Positions 14,458-23,768 of a stretch of DNA of 64,000 nucleotides are shown piece after piece; within the stretch, counting starts at the first letter, position 1, and each line of letters begins with the position of its first letter. The translations under genes were made by a program, and so were the position numbers. Source of the stretch: Paramuribaculum sp. Its GTDB lineage: Bacteria > Bacteroidota > Bacteroidia > Bacteroidales > Muribaculaceae. The stretch is taken from positions 1-64,000 of the forward strand of contig JAFLSD010000004.1 of the NCBI GenBank assembly GCA_022511125.1, given 5' to 3'. The notes under the pieces were generated by a model. The model was not told the DNA's origin. It was given only the letters and a program-made list of their open reading frames with translations, and did no database searches.

Positions 14458-17082
14458 ATGAAAAACAAGAAACTAATTTGTTGTATCTCTGCTTTTTTCA
14501 TACTTATCTTTTCTTCATCAACGATCTTTGCATTCGATGCGCAGGTAAAGAAAGATTTTGAAAAAAGAAAAGCTGAGACGAACCCCGATTATTTTAAAAT
14601 ATTCGAGCGCGATCTCACAAAGGAGCAGCGTGAGGCATTGGAATTTCTATATGCTTACAGTCCGTTGCCTGACATAGCAGATAATTCGGGTGATTATTTC
14701 CTTGAAATGGCCGATTATGCGATAAAAGCTCGCAATGAGATGCCTTGGGGCAAGCAAATTCCGGATAGAGAATGGTATCATTTCGTACTTCCTGTCAGAG
14801 TGAACAATGAAGCACTTGACGGACATCGCCCCATTTTCTATGAGGAATTGAAAGAGAGAGTGGGAAATATGACGATGGAGGAAGCTATTTTGGAAATCAA
14901 CCATTGGTGCCATGAGAAAGTTACTTATCAGCCGTCGGACAGTAGGACTCATTCTCCTTTGGCTTCTGTTTCTTCGGCAATAGGTCGATGTGGAGAAGAA
15001 TCGACATTTACCGTTTCGGCACTGAGATCGATGGGCATTCCCGCACGTCAGATTTATACACCACGATGGGCTCATACAGACGACAACCATGCCTGGGTAG
15101 AAGCCTGGGCCGACGGGAAATGGTATTTTATGGGCGCATGCGAACCAGAACCGGTTTTAAACCTTGGATGGTTCAATGCTCCGGCTTCGCGCGGTATGAT
15201 GATGAATACGAGAGTATTCGGAAATTATAACGGTGAGGAAGAAGTTCTTGACCGTCCCATTGGCTACACAAATATAAACGTTACGACCAACTACGCCTCA
15301 GTCGACACTATTTATGTAACGGTGACAGATGCGGCAGGTAAAGTCGTGCCTGAAGCCGATGTGAGTTTCAGACTGTATAATTACGGCGAATTTTATCCGA
15401 TAGCAGTAAAAAGCGCTGATAAAAACGGTAATGCATCTTTGAGTTCAGGTCTGGGCGATATATTAATATGGGCTACAGATGGAACTAACTATGGTTTTAC
15501 CAAAGGAAGTGTGGGTAAGAATAGAAAGGTTACAGTGAAATTAGATCGCAATTCCGGAACCGGAGGAAGCGTGGAAATGAATATCATCCCTCCGCCTCAG
15601 ACCTATCGTCCGTTAGAGCTTGATCCTGAAAAGGTAGCGGAAAATGACCGTCGTAAAATTTACGAAGATTCACTTCGCGGCGCTTATACAGCGACGTTCA
15701 TGACTCCCAGTCAAGCTGAAGCATTGGCAGAGAGACTCGGTCTGGATAAATCGGAACTCGTAGGGGTTATGACAGATGCAAGAGGTAATCATGCTGTTAT
15801 CGAACAATTTCTTACCTCAACTCCCGAAAAAGACCGATCAAGAGCTCTTAACCTCCTTAAATCTCTTACTCAAAAGGACCGAAGCGATGTTCCCATGAAT
15901 ATCTTATCCGATCATATCAATACTCCAGTATTTGAAAGCCCGCTTTATGTTGATTATATCATGTCGCCGAGGATCGACAATGAAGCATTGACTCCTTTCA
16001 GATCTTATTTTGTAGAGAACTTCAGCAATGATGAACTGGCAAAGTTCAAATCGAATCCCACAGCTTTGGTAGAATATGTCGGAAAGAATATAGAAGTTAT
16101 CCCCAACTGGTATCCGGCAAACGTCAGAATGAGTCCCGAAGCCGTTCATAAATCAAAGGTGACCAACGCCGCCTCACGAGATATTTATTTCGTAGCGGTG
16201 GCGCGTACGGCAGGGTTACCGTCACGAATCGACCCCGTTACTGGTAAAACACAATGGGCTGACGCTGATGGAAAATGGAATGACGTGGTTTTCGGTACTC
16301 TGGCTGTTGAAGAATCGAATGCTCCTCAAGGCACACTTCAGCTCCTTTATGAAAAAACCGGTAGAATCGATGACCCGAAATATTATACTCAATTCACATT
16401 GTCAAAAATTGTAGATGGTAAACCGCAATTATTGAATTATCCCGACGAAGCGACATGGAGTCAGCTATTTTCGGAACCTGCGGCGCTTGACGAGGGTCAA
16501 TACATGCTCGTTACCGGTCAAAGAATGGCAGACGGAGGAGTCCTTTCACGCACTAAATTCATAACCATAGAACCTAATGTTGCAGTAGGCGATACTCTTA
16601 TTCTACGTCAGGACAATAAAGGTGTACAGGTGATAGGTAACTTTAACTCCGAAGATATTTATCGCGATCTGGGCTCCGGCACAGATAAGTCGATACTGTC
16701 AACTACCGGCAGAGGATATTATATAATCGGTCTTCTCACTCCGAACCATGAGCCTACTAATCATGCTCTCCGCGATATCGCAGCCTTGAATCCCGAGTTT
16801 GAAAACTGGGGCAGGAGTATGATTCTCCTTTTCAAAGACGAACAGGATGCTTCGCGTTTCGATCCGTCCTTGTTGCCGGCACTACCATCGACGGCTACAT
16901 TCGGTATCGATAACGACGGTAAAATTTCAAATGAGATAAGAGAAGCGCTCCATCTCGAATCATCCGAAACACCGATATTTATCATTGCCGATACTTTTAA
17001 CAGAATTGTATTCGTTTCCCAAGGTTATACTATCGGTCTCGGAGATCAATTGGTAGATACTATTCATCAATTAAAAGAATAA
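14458..17082 (+). CDS. Secreted transglutaminase-like protein with a second degenerate domain
   Basis: This 874-residue exported protein has a signal peptide (1-26). A transglutaminase-like core lies at about 140-230 with Cys178 (GRCGEES) and His211 (NHAWVEAW). At the usual Asp position the segment reads WYFMGACEPEP, so the third catalytic residue is not evident. A carboxypeptidase-regulatory-like beta domain follows (about 285-365). A second region (about 515-620; SRDIYFVAVARTAGLPSRID) resembles another transglutaminase fold without the cysteine. The last ~150 residues form a separate unrecognised domain. It may be a periplasmic peptidase or amidase-type cysteine enzyme. It lies in the GH29-cutC-nitroreductase operon. 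Confidence 0.75.
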   Translation: MKNKKLICCISAFFILIFSSSTIFAFDAQVKKDFEKRKAETNPDYFKIFERDLTKEQREALEFLYAYSPLPDIADNSGDYFLEMADYAIKARNEMPWGKQIPDREWYHFVLPVRVNNEALDGHRPIFYEELKERVGNMTMEEAILEINHWCHEKVTYQPSDSRTHSPLASVSSAIGRCGEESTFTVSALRSMGIPARQIYTPRWAHTDDNHAWVEAWADGKWYFMGACEPEPVLNLGWFNAPASRGMMMNTRVFGNYNGEEEVLDRPIGYTNINVTTNYASVDTIYVTVTDAAGKVVPEADVSFRLYNYGEFYPIAVKSADKNGNASLSSGLGDILIWATDGTNYGFTKGSVGKNRKVTVKLDRNSGTGGSVEMNIIPPPQTYRPLELDPEKVAENDRRKIYEDSLRGAYTATFMTPSQAEALAERLGLDKSELVGVMTDARGNHAVIEQFLTSTPEKDRSRALNLLKSLTQKDRSDVPMNILSDHINTPVFESPLYVDYIMSPRIDNEALTPFRSYFVENFSNDELAKFKSNPTALVEYVGKNIEVIPNWYPANVRMSPEAVHKSKVTNAASRDIYFVAVARTAGLPSRIDPVTGKTQWADADGKWNDVVFGTLAVEESNAPQGTLQLLYEKTGRIDDPKYYTQFTLSKIVDGKPQLLNYPDEATWSQLFSEPAALDEGQYMLVTGQRMADGGVLSRTKFITIEPNVAVGDTLILRQDNKGVQVIGNFNSEDIYRDLGSGTDKSILSTTGRGYYIIGLLTPNHEPTNHALRDIAALNPEFENWGRSMILLFKDEQDASRFDPSLLPALPSTATFGIDNDGKISNEIREALHLESSETPIFIIADTFNRIVFVSQGYTIGLGDQLVDTIHQLKE

Positions 17083-17084
17083 AC

Positions 17085-17705
17085 ATGAAATTTGTTAAGA
17101 CATTCATTTTAACCATAACAGCGATAATGATTATTTCTTCCTGTAATAACAACAAGACGGTAACGGCCGGAGAAAACACCTCGGCTACTAACGAGATTAT
17201 AGATAATATAATGACTCGTACAAGTATCCGTCAGTTCACCGATCAAAAGATTCCTGCTGACACACTTGACTCAATATTGAAAGCGGGATTTGCAGCTCCG
17301 ACTGCAATGAATAAACAGCCCTGGGCTTTTGTAGTTGTGACAGAGCGCGAGATGCTTGATTCACTGATGGCGGTGCATCCCTATTCCAGACTCGAGACTG
17401 CTACGGCAGCAATAGTGGTATGTGGAGACATGCAGAAAGCGGCTGAAGGAGATGCCCGCGAATACTGGATTCAGGACTGTTCAGCTGCTTCGGAGAATAT
17501 TCTTCTTGCTGCACACGCCTATGGATTAGGTGCAGTTTGGTGTGGTGTTTATCCTAATAATGAAATTTTACCGCATGTAAAGAGGGTTCTTTCCTTACCG
17601 GAATATGTCATACCTTTGAATATAATATCCTTAGGGTATCCTGCTCAATCTCCGGAGCCTAAGGATAAATGGAATCCCGAGGCGGTTCACTACCAGAAAT
17701 GGTAA
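17085..17705 (+). CDS. Nitroreductase-family lipoprotein
   Basis: This 206-residue FMN-dependent oxidoreductase-like protein has a lipoprotein signal peptide (ISSC, acylated Cys20). The mature part has the nitroreductase pattern TRTSIRQFTDQKIP, AGFAAPTAMNKQPWAFVVV and HAYGLGAVWCGVYP. A nitroreductase fold placed in the envelope is unusual, because most family members are cytoplasmic and use NAD(P)H. It starts 2 bases after the transglutaminase-like gene, so it is the last gene of that operon, and a hairpin follows. Substrate unknown. Confidence 0.82.
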   Translation: MKFVKTFILTITAIMIISSCNNNKTVTAGENTSATNEIIDNIMTRTSIRQFTDQKIPADTLDSILKAGFAAPTAMNKQPWAFVVVTEREMLDSLMAVHPYSRLETATAAIVVCGDMQKAAEGDAREYWIQDCSAASENILLAAHAYGLGAVWCGVYPNNEILPHVKRVLSLPEYVIPLNIISLGYPAQSPEPKDKWNPEAVHYQKW

Positions 17706-17726
17706 ATAAATAAGATTAATAATAAA

Positions 17727-17756
17727 AGATGTGTCGACTGAATTGTCAACACATCT
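17727..17756 (+). terminator. Terminator after the nitroreductase gene
   Basis: A stem AGATGTGTCGAC with GTCAACACATCT (one mismatch) around a 6-base loop is followed by TTTTTCTTT. Confidence 0.82.
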
Positions 17757-17828
17757 TTTTCTTTATGTGTGAGTTTCCAGTGTTATAGAATGGGATATGT
17801 CGGATTATGATATATCGGTTATTATAGT

Positions 17829-17836
17829 TAACTTTG
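17829..17836 (+). promoter_or_regulatory. Promoter of the cysE-purD-pdxB gene chain, -7 element
   Basis: TAACTTTG matches TAnnTTTG, about 19 bases before the start codon at 17856. Confidence 0.62.
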
Positions 17837-17855
17837 TGTCGGTAAAAAGCGAGTG

Positions 17856-18815
17856 ATGCCATTAGACGAAACTATTGATTTAGGAAAAGCTCCGGAGATA
17901 ATAAAGGAATTATCGGAAAAATTAGCGGATGCTGATTTTTTGCCGGGTGTCTGTCATTCAAGATTGCAAGGAGAGGCTTTACCCTCTCATTCGGCAATGG
18001 AGAAGATCGTCGGTATTTGTCGTACTCTTTTGTTTCCCGGATTTTATGGTGATAACGGTGTTACTCGTAGCACTTTAGGTTTTCATGTGGGAATTTATGC
18101 AGATCAATTGTTGCGACTTCTTATCGAGCAAATCACGGCAGCTATAATTTTTGATTTGGAGTGTGCAGATAATATTCCAACTGAAGAAATTAGCAGGAAA
18201 GCTGAAGAAAAGTCTTTGCTATTCCTTAAATCTCTGCCCACACTAAGAAGTTTGGCGTGGTCGGATGTAATGGCCACATATAATGGAGATCCAGCCGCTT
18301 TGTCACCCGGTGAAGTGATTTTCAGCTATCCCGGGATACGCGCCACATGTAATCATAGGATAGCCCATCTTCTGTTTCAATTGGAAGTTCCTATCCTCCC
18401 GAGGATGATCAGTGAACTTGCTCACAGTGAGACCGGAATTGACATACATCCGGGTGCTACTATAGGCGAGGCATTTATGATAGATCACGGCACGGGTGTC
18501 GTTATAGGTGCAACTGCGATTATCGGTAAAAATGTAAAGATTTATCAAGGAGTGACATTAGGAGCGAAAAGCTTCATAAGAGATTCCGCTAATAATCCTG
18601 TGAAAGGCCATCTGCGTCATCCGATAATCGGTGACAATGTGGTGATATATGCCAATACGACTGTATTGGGTCGTATTAATATAGGCCACGACGCAGTAAT
18701 TGGCGGAAACCTTTGGATAACCGAAGATGTGCCGCCCGGAGAGAGATTAGTTCAAACGCCTCCCGACAATATCTTGAGAATTTCTTCATCGAATCAAAAC
18801 AGACAAAAACAATGA
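17856..18815 (+). CDS. cysE: Serine O-acetyltransferase (EpsC/CysE type)
   Basis: The enzyme makes O-acetyl-L-serine from serine and acetyl-CoA, the committed step of cysteine synthesis. The 319-residue protein has an N-terminal helical domain and a C-terminal left-handed beta-helix of hexapeptide repeats: GIDIHPGATIGEAFMIDHGT, VVIGATAIIGKNVKIYQGVT, HPIIGDNVVIYANTTVLGRI. The His/Asp of the IDHGTGVVIG motif are the catalytic pair. A GTG at 17853 precedes the chosen ATG. Its stop codon overlaps the next start (ATGA), suggesting translational coupling to the RNA methyltransferase gene. Confidence 0.93.
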   Translation: MPLDETIDLGKAPEIIKELSEKLADADFLPGVCHSRLQGEALPSHSAMEKIVGICRTLLFPGFYGDNGVTRSTLGFHVGIYADQLLRLLIEQITAAIIFDLECADNIPTEEISRKAEEKSLLFLKSLPTLRSLAWSDVMATYNGDPAALSPGEVIFSYPGIRATCNHRIAHLLFQLEVPILPRMISELAHSETGIDIHPGATIGEAFMIDHGTGVVIGATAIIGKNVKIYQGVTLGAKSFIRDSANNPVKGHLRHPIIGDNVVIYANTTVLGRINIGHDAVIGGNLWITEDVPPGERLVQTPPDNILRISSSNQNRQKQ

Positions 18816-20347
18816 GACAGGTCGACATGACGAACCGGTTTGAGATGGTAGCTAAGACGTTCAAGGGATTGGAAGATGTCCTTGCCGAAGAGCTGCGCGA
18901 TCTCGGAGCCATAAATGTTGAACCAGGCAGACGCATGGTATCTTTTGAAGGTGATTTAGCAATCCTATATAAAGCTAATATGTGTTGTAGGACAGCATTG
19001 AGAATCTTAAAGCCGTTCTACAAGTTTACTGCCAATGATCCGGAAGAATTGTATGAAAAGATAAAAGAATACGATTGGAATAAGCTTTTATCTTTAAGTA
19101 AAACTTTCTCCATTGATACTGTGGCTAATTCCGATGAGTTTACCCATTCGCGTTTTGTTACCTATAGGGTTAAAGACGGAATCGTGGATTTTTTCAAAGA
19201 TAAATTTGGACCCGACAAGAGGCCGGGTGTTCGTCTTCATGATGCAGATGTTAAAATAAATGTCCATATTTCAGGTGAAAACGTAACGTTGTCGTTGGAC
19301 TCATCGGGTGAGTCTCTGCATAAAAGGGGATACCGGGTGAGTCAGACCGACGCTCCAATCAATGAAGTTTTAGCTGCCGGAATAATCCTGAAAAGTGGAT
19401 GGAGAGGGGATTGTCCGTTCGTAGATCCGATGTGCGGTTCAGGTACTTTTCTCATCGAAGCAGCTATGATCGGAGCAGGAATAAACCCCGGTGTTTATAG
19501 GAAAAAGTTCGCGTTCGAAGACTGGCCTGATTTCGATGCCGAATTATTCGACGAGATATATAACGATGATTCTGGGGAGAGAGAGTTGAAGTATACTATC
19601 TATGGCGCTGATATATCGCCAAAGGCTGTTTCGATTGCGCAGAAAAATATTAAACAAGCCGGTGTGGCTCGCTTCATCGATCTACAGGTCAAACCTCTAT
19701 CATCATGGGACAGTGCTCCGGAGAACGGTATTCTGATTACTAATCCGCCTTATGGCGAAAGAATCGGCAGTGATGATATGGAGGGTCTTTATAGGATGAT
19801 AGGAACAAAATTGAAGCATGTTTTTACCGGTTACCATGCTTGGATCATAGGTTATAAGGAAGAATATTTCAACAAGATTGGATTGGCTCCCTCATTAAAA
19901 GAAAGGCTATTCAACGGTTCGTTGGATTGTGAACTTAGGGAATATGTAATCTTTAAGGGTGAATATAATGAGTTCCGTCGTCATGGTGGCCGATTGAAAC
20001 AAAGAGAGGAGGACGCCGTTCTCAAAAACGGAAAATCCCGTCATTTTGACAGAACCGATAAGCAAAAGGATCGATTAAGGAAAGAAATTGATGCAAGATT
20101 CCGTCTTCATAGTAAAAAAGAAGAACGGCATCCCGGCTCATCTAAAAGATCTTTTGACGAGAATTTCCTCGATAAGAAAAAAGAGAGACGAGATAGCAGG
20201 GAAAATAAGTCGGCAGCTCAGATTGCCAACGAACATTATATTAGACAGCTCGAAAGATTCGGTCCAAAACAGCCGAGTATTCGAGATGATAAAGCGATGA
20301 ATGAAGAAGGCAGGATAATGCGTCTTAGGAAAGGATGGAAAAAATAA
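18812..20347 (+). CDS. rlmL: 23S rRNA guanine-N2 methyltransferase-like protein (THUMP domain, RlmL type)
   Basis: This 511-residue class I SAM-dependent methyltransferase has a THUMP domain (about 50-165), then the SAM site FVDPMCGSGTFLIEAA and the catalytic TNPPYGERIG motif, as in RlmL, which makes m2G2445 in 23S rRNA. The RlmK half found in the E. coli fusion is absent. About 110 highly charged residues at the C-terminus (rich in Lys, Arg, Glu) probably bind RNA. The start at 18812 overlaps the cysE stop by four bases; ATG 18827 is an alternative. The frame is open further upstream inside cysE, which is ignored. Confidence 0.85.
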   Translation: MRQVDMTNRFEMVAKTFKGLEDVLAEELRDLGAINVEPGRRMVSFEGDLAILYKANMCCRTALRILKPFYKFTANDPEELYEKIKEYDWNKLLSLSKTFSIDTVANSDEFTHSRFVTYRVKDGIVDFFKDKFGPDKRPGVRLHDADVKINVHISGENVTLSLDSSGESLHKRGYRVSQTDAPINEVLAAGIILKSGWRGDCPFVDPMCGSGTFLIEAAMIGAGINPGVYRKKFAFEDWPDFDAELFDEIYNDDSGERELKYTIYGADISPKAVSIAQKNIKQAGVARFIDLQVKPLSSWDSAPENGILITNPPYGERIGSDDMEGLYRMIGTKLKHVFTGYHAWIIGYKEEYFNKIGLAPSLKERLFNGSLDCELREYVIFKGEYNEFRRHGGRLKQREEDAVLKNGKSRHFDRTDKQKDRLRKEIDARFRLHSKKEERHPGSSKRSFDENFLDKKKERRDSRENKSAAQIANEHYIRQLERFGPKQPSIRDDKAMNEEGRIMRLRKGWKK

Positions 20348-20365
20348 CACTAAAAATTAAAGAAA

Positions 20366-21634
20366 ATGAATGTTTTGTTGCTAGGTAGCGGTGGCCGTGA
20401 ATCGGCTTTAGCATGGAAATTAAGTCAAAGCCGTGAACTTGATAAATTATATATAGCTCCAGGGAATGGCGGCACTCCAAATTATGGAACAAACGTAGCA
20501 ATATCTCCTATGGATTTTGGAGCTATTGAAAAATTCGTCAATGATCATCAGATCGACCTTATCGTTGTGGGCAATGAAGACCCTTTGGTAGGAGGCATAG
20601 CAGACTATTTCGACAAGGATGGTGCACCACTTGTTTGCGGGCCGAAGAAAGCCGGAGCAATGCTCGAAGGTAGCAAAGACTTCGCAAAAAGATTTATGGC
20701 TCGTCATCAAATTCCGACAGCATCATATAAATCGTTTGATTCCTCATCTTTAGAGGAAGGGATTAAATATCTTGAAACGCTGAAACCACCTTATGTTTTG
20801 AAAGCCGACGGTCTGGCTGCCGGTAAAGGTGTTTTGATTTTGCCGACACTTAAAGAAGCTGTCGATGCACTCAGAGAAATGATTGGAGGTATGTTCGGAA
20901 AATCCTCATCAACAGTAGTGATAGAAGAGTTTCTAAGCGGTATCGAATGTTCGGTCTTCGTTCTAACGGATGGCAAAGGGGAATATAAAATCCTCCCGGT
21001 CGCTAAAGATTATAAGAGAATAGGAGAAGGTGATACAGGCCTAAATACCGGAGGAATGGGAGCTGTCAGTCCTGTGCCTTTCGCAGACAGTGAATTTATG
21101 GACAAAGTTGAGAAGCGAATCATAATTCCTACTGTCAACGGTTTGATAAAGGACGGAATCGATTATAAAGGATTTATTTTCTTCGGATTGATAAACGTAG
21201 ACGGTGATCCTTATGTAATAGAATATAACGTACGTATGGGAGACCCGGAGACTGAAGCTGTGATGTTGAGGATAGATTCCGATCTACTCCATTTGTCCAC
21301 TGCATCAGCAAAAGGTTCTTTAAAAGGAGAAGAGCTCAAAATAAAGCCGGAGACAGCGGTAACTGTAATGATGGTATCGGGCGGTTATCCCGGTTCATAT
21401 CCAAAAGGCTTCCCTATAAAAGGAATCGAAAATGTGAAGGAGAGCATAGTTTTCCATGCTGGAACTTCCGAAAATGAATCTGGAGACATTATTACATCCG
21501 GAGGTAGAGTCCTAACAGTTAGCTCTCTGGGTACGAATATAGAAGAGGCACTTAAGAAAAGTTATTCTTCCTTGGAAAAAATTGATTTTGAAGGCAAATA
21601 TTTCAGGAAGGATATCGGAAAAGATTTAATGTGA
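20366..21634 (+). CDS. purD: Phosphoribosylamine-glycine ligase
   Basis: This is step two of purine synthesis: ATP-dependent joining of 5-phosphoribosylamine and glycine to GAR. The 422-residue protein begins [19 protein letters not shown], typical of PurD. It has ATP-grasp elements: [32 protein letters not shown] and [15 protein letters not shown] (metal-binding Glu/Asn). The distance to the methyltransferase gene is 18 bases, so it belongs to the same chain. No other pur gene is in the window. Confidence 0.96.
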   Translation: MNVLLLGSGGRESALAWKLSQSRELDKLYIAPGNGGTPNYGTNVAISPMDFGAIEKFVNDHQIDLIVVGNEDPLVGGIADYFDKDGAPLVCGPKKAGAMLEGSKDFAKRFMARHQIPTASYKSFDSSSLEEGIKYLETLKPPYVLKADGLAAGKGVLILPTLKEAVDALREMIGGMFGKSSSTVVIEEFLSGIECSVFVLTDGKGEYKILPVAKDYKRIGEGDTGLNTGGMGAVSPVPFADSEFMDKVEKRIIIPTVNGLIKDGIDYKGFIFFGLINVDGDPYVIEYNVRMGDPETEAVMLRIDSDLLHLSTASAKGSLKGEELKIKPETAVTVMMVSGGYPGSYPKGFPIKGIENVKESIVFHAGTSENESGDIITSGGRVLTVSSLGTNIEEALKKSYSSLEKIDFEGKYFRKDIGKDLM

Positions 21635-21650
21635 TAATCCGAAAGGTTAA

Positions 21651-22631
21651 GTGACATCATTAGAAGTCAATCTTACCAGAGTCATCAAGTCGAGAGGAGT
21701 GACATGGATTGTCATTCTCCTCTCTCTTGCTGTTTGTTTTACTTCTTTTTCTCGATATTTGGAGACAGAACCTAAACAGAACTTTGGTTTATTTATTTGG
21801 TCGCCACAATTCTGGATAAGTTCCCGATCCTGGATATTTTTTATTAATATTTTAGGGTCATTTATGTGCGCCTTTCTAATGGTGGCCATAAATAGAACCT
21901 TCAACCTTCTCCGCACTGTTTCCGACCTGTTCGTAGGTCTATTCTTCGTATTTCAAGCTACTGTCCCGGCATCAATGACCTCATTCTCGGGGGGTATCAT
22001 TCTTGATATTTTCGTCCTCGCAGCCATGATGATGCTTTTCAGTATTTACCAACATCCCCAACAGACAAGAAGGATATTTTTGATTTTCTTTTTGCTTGCT
22101 TTCGGTTTACTATGGGAGTATGGTTTCCTGTTTTATATAATTATCTTTGTTGTCGGATGTTCGCAGATGAGGTTAATGTCATTGCGGGGAATTTTGGCGT
22201 TACTGATGGGTTTATTCACACCAATTTGGATATGCTGGGGCTTCGGCTGGGTGTCGTTCCATAATCTTCATGCAATTCAGTCACCTGATTTTTCTCACTT
22301 TTTCGACCTGAGTTATGCACCGTCTTTGACTATAACAATCGCTCTTACACTTTTTATCGGTTTGATCACAGGAACGATGAATATCCTTAAAGTGTTGTCA
22401 TTCAATAATCAGAGCCGCATTTATTTTTCATTCTTATCATCAATCGGGATTCTATCTGGGCTTCTCTGTCTTGTGGATTATGCTAATATATTGTTTTATA
22501 GCCCATTAGTGTATTCCATCACGTCTATGCAGATATGCATGTATATGCGTCTATATGAAAAATCGCGATCCTATATTCTTTTTCCGGTAATTCTGATAAT
22601 TTATTTCATTATTTATCTGTGGATTATCTGA
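21651..22631 (+). CDS. Polytopic membrane protein of unknown function
   Basis: This 326-residue protein begins at a GTG 16 bases after purD. It has about nine to ten hydrophobic segments spread over its length (for example WIVILLSLAVCFTSF, IFLIFFLLAFGLLWEYG, ILFPVILIIYFIIYLWII). Charged residues are confined to short loops, and no enzymatic motif was recognised. The small loops and many aromatic residues suggest an envelope role such as the poorly characterised integral membrane proteins of Bacteroidales. pdxB follows after 6 bases, so it is likely co-expressed. Confidence 0.75.
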   Translation: MTSLEVNLTRVIKSRGVTWIVILLSLAVCFTSFSRYLETEPKQNFGLFIWSPQFWISSRSWIFFINILGSFMCAFLMVAINRTFNLLRTVSDLFVGLFFVFQATVPASMTSFSGGIILDIFVLAAMMMLFSIYQHPQQTRRIFLIFFLLAFGLLWEYGFLFYIIIFVVGCSQMRLMSLRGILALLMGLFTPIWICWGFGWVSFHNLHAIQSPDFSHFFDLSYAPSLTITIALTLFIGLITGTMNILKVLSFNNQSRIYFSFLSSIGILSGLLCLVDYANILFYSPLVYSITSMQICMYMRLYEKSRSYILFPVILIIYFIIYLWII

Positions 22632-22637
22632 TGTGAG

Positions 22638-23636
22638 ATGAAAATAATAGTAGAAAGCAAAATCCCATATATACAGGGTGTTCTGGAGAGTTATGGAAAT
22701 GTGTCATACCTCGATTCAGAAGATATAACAGCTGAAACTATCGCAGATGCTGACGCTCTTTTCGTTCGAACACGTAACGTTTGCGACAAGTCTCTTCTCG
22801 AAGGGTCTCAATGCCGATTTATCGCCTCAGCTACCATCGGGCTTGATCATGTCGATCGGGATTATTGTAATGCCAAAGGGATAAAAGTAGTCAATGCACC
22901 GGGGTGCAATGCGCCTGCAGTTGCTCAGTATGTTTTCTGCTCCATAATGCAGATGTATAAAGATTTAAAGGGTAAGACAATAGGAATTGTGGGCGTTGGC
23001 AACATAGGTAGTATAGTCGACAGATGGGCAAGAAGTTTAGGGATGGTTACATTACTTAATGATCCGCCTCGTCAAAGAACTGAAAAAGACGATATTTTCG
23101 TTACACTTGATGAAATAGCTGAAAAGTCCGATATCATAACTATTCATGCTCCATTAATCTTAGAAGGCGTTGATAAGACGTTTCATTTGTTTAATCAGGA
23201 AATCATTACGAAATTTCAAAAAAAACCGTTAGTTATAAATGCTGCAAGAGGATCGATAACTGATTCCAATGCTTTACTCGAGGGTATGGAAAAAGGCAAA
23301 ATCAGTGACGTAATTTTAGACTGCTGGGAAAATGAACCAGATATCAATCATGTCTTACTTGAACGGGCAGCAATATCGACACCTCACATCGCAGGGTATT
23401 CAATCGAGGGTAAAATGAGAGCCACACGTATGGTGGTAGACAGCTTCACAAAACATTTTAAATTTCCTTCCGTAAAATGGGAAAGCCCGATATCAAACTC
23501 ACCCGACAAAATAACTATAGATGAGGCATTAAAATCATACGATGTGCTGAAAGATTCATACGCATTAAAATCAAATCCGGAATCTTTTGAAAACCTGCGC
23601 AACCATTACCTATTCCGTCACGAAATCGGGTTATAA
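22638..23636 (+). CDS. pdxB: 4-phosphoerythronate dehydrogenase
   Basis: The enzyme oxidises 4-phospho-D-erythronate in the DXP-dependent route to pyridoxal 5'-phosphate. The 332-residue protein shows the D-2-hydroxyacid dehydrogenase fold: IASATIGLDHVD, the Rossmann motif GIVGVGNIGSIVDRWA (about 117-132), VINAARGSITD with the substrate Arg, and STPHIAGYSIEGK with the catalytic His. The SIEGK segment is typical of PdxB rather than of PGDH or lactate dehydrogenases. It is about 45 residues shorter than E. coli PdxB, with a reduced C-terminal dimerisation domain. It is the last gene of the chain from 17856. Confidence 0.9.
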   Translation: MKIIVESKIPYIQGVLESYGNVSYLDSEDITAETIADADALFVRTRNVCDKSLLEGSQCRFIASATIGLDHVDRDYCNAKGIKVVNAPGCNAPAVAQYVFCSIMQMYKDLKGKTIGIVGVGNIGSIVDRWARSLGMVTLLNDPPRQRTEKDDIFVTLDEIAEKSDIITIHAPLILEGVDKTFHLFNQEIITKFQKKPLVINAARGSITDSNALLEGMEKGKISDVILDCWENEPDINHVLLERAAISTPHIAGYSIEGKMRATRMVVDSFTKHFKFPSVKWESPISNSPDKITIDEALKSYDVLKDSYALKSNPESFENLRNHYLFRHEIGL

Positions 23637-23639
23637 AAA

Positions 23640-23665
23640 ACTCCTAAACTAAGTAGCTTAGGAGT
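23640..23665 (+). terminator. Terminator after pdxB
   Basis: ACTCCTAA pairs with TTAGGAGT around a 10-base loop and CTTTC follows. It lies between pdxB and the convergent tRNA-Thr gene. Confidence 0.75.
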
Positions 23666-23672
23666 CTTTCCG

Positions 23673-23745
23673 AGCCGCGAGTGGGACTCGAACCCACGAC
23701 CTTTTCGTTACGAATGAAATGCTCTACCGACTGAGCTATTGCGGC
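23673..23745 (-). tRNA. tRNA-Thr (anticodon CGU)
   Basis: On the minus strand a 73-base cloverleaf is seen: acceptor GCCGCAA with TCGCGGC, D-arm GCTC..GAGC, anticodon loop TTCGTAA with CGT at positions 34-36, T-arm GTGGG-TTCGAGT-CCCAC, and discriminator T. CCA is not encoded. Two pairs are A-C mismatches (6-67 in the acceptor stem, 31-39 in the anticodon stem). It would read ACG codons. Confidence 0.93.
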
Positions 23746-23760
23746 TTTCTAAATCGTCGA

Positions 23761-23768
23761 CAAAGTTA
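23761..23768 (-). promoter_or_regulatory. tRNA-Thr promoter overlapping the DUF4270 stop codon
   Basis: On the minus strand TAACTTTG (TAnnTTTG) sits 15 bases before the tRNA 5' end. Its first three bases are the stop codon of the DUF4270 gene. Confidence 0.55.
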
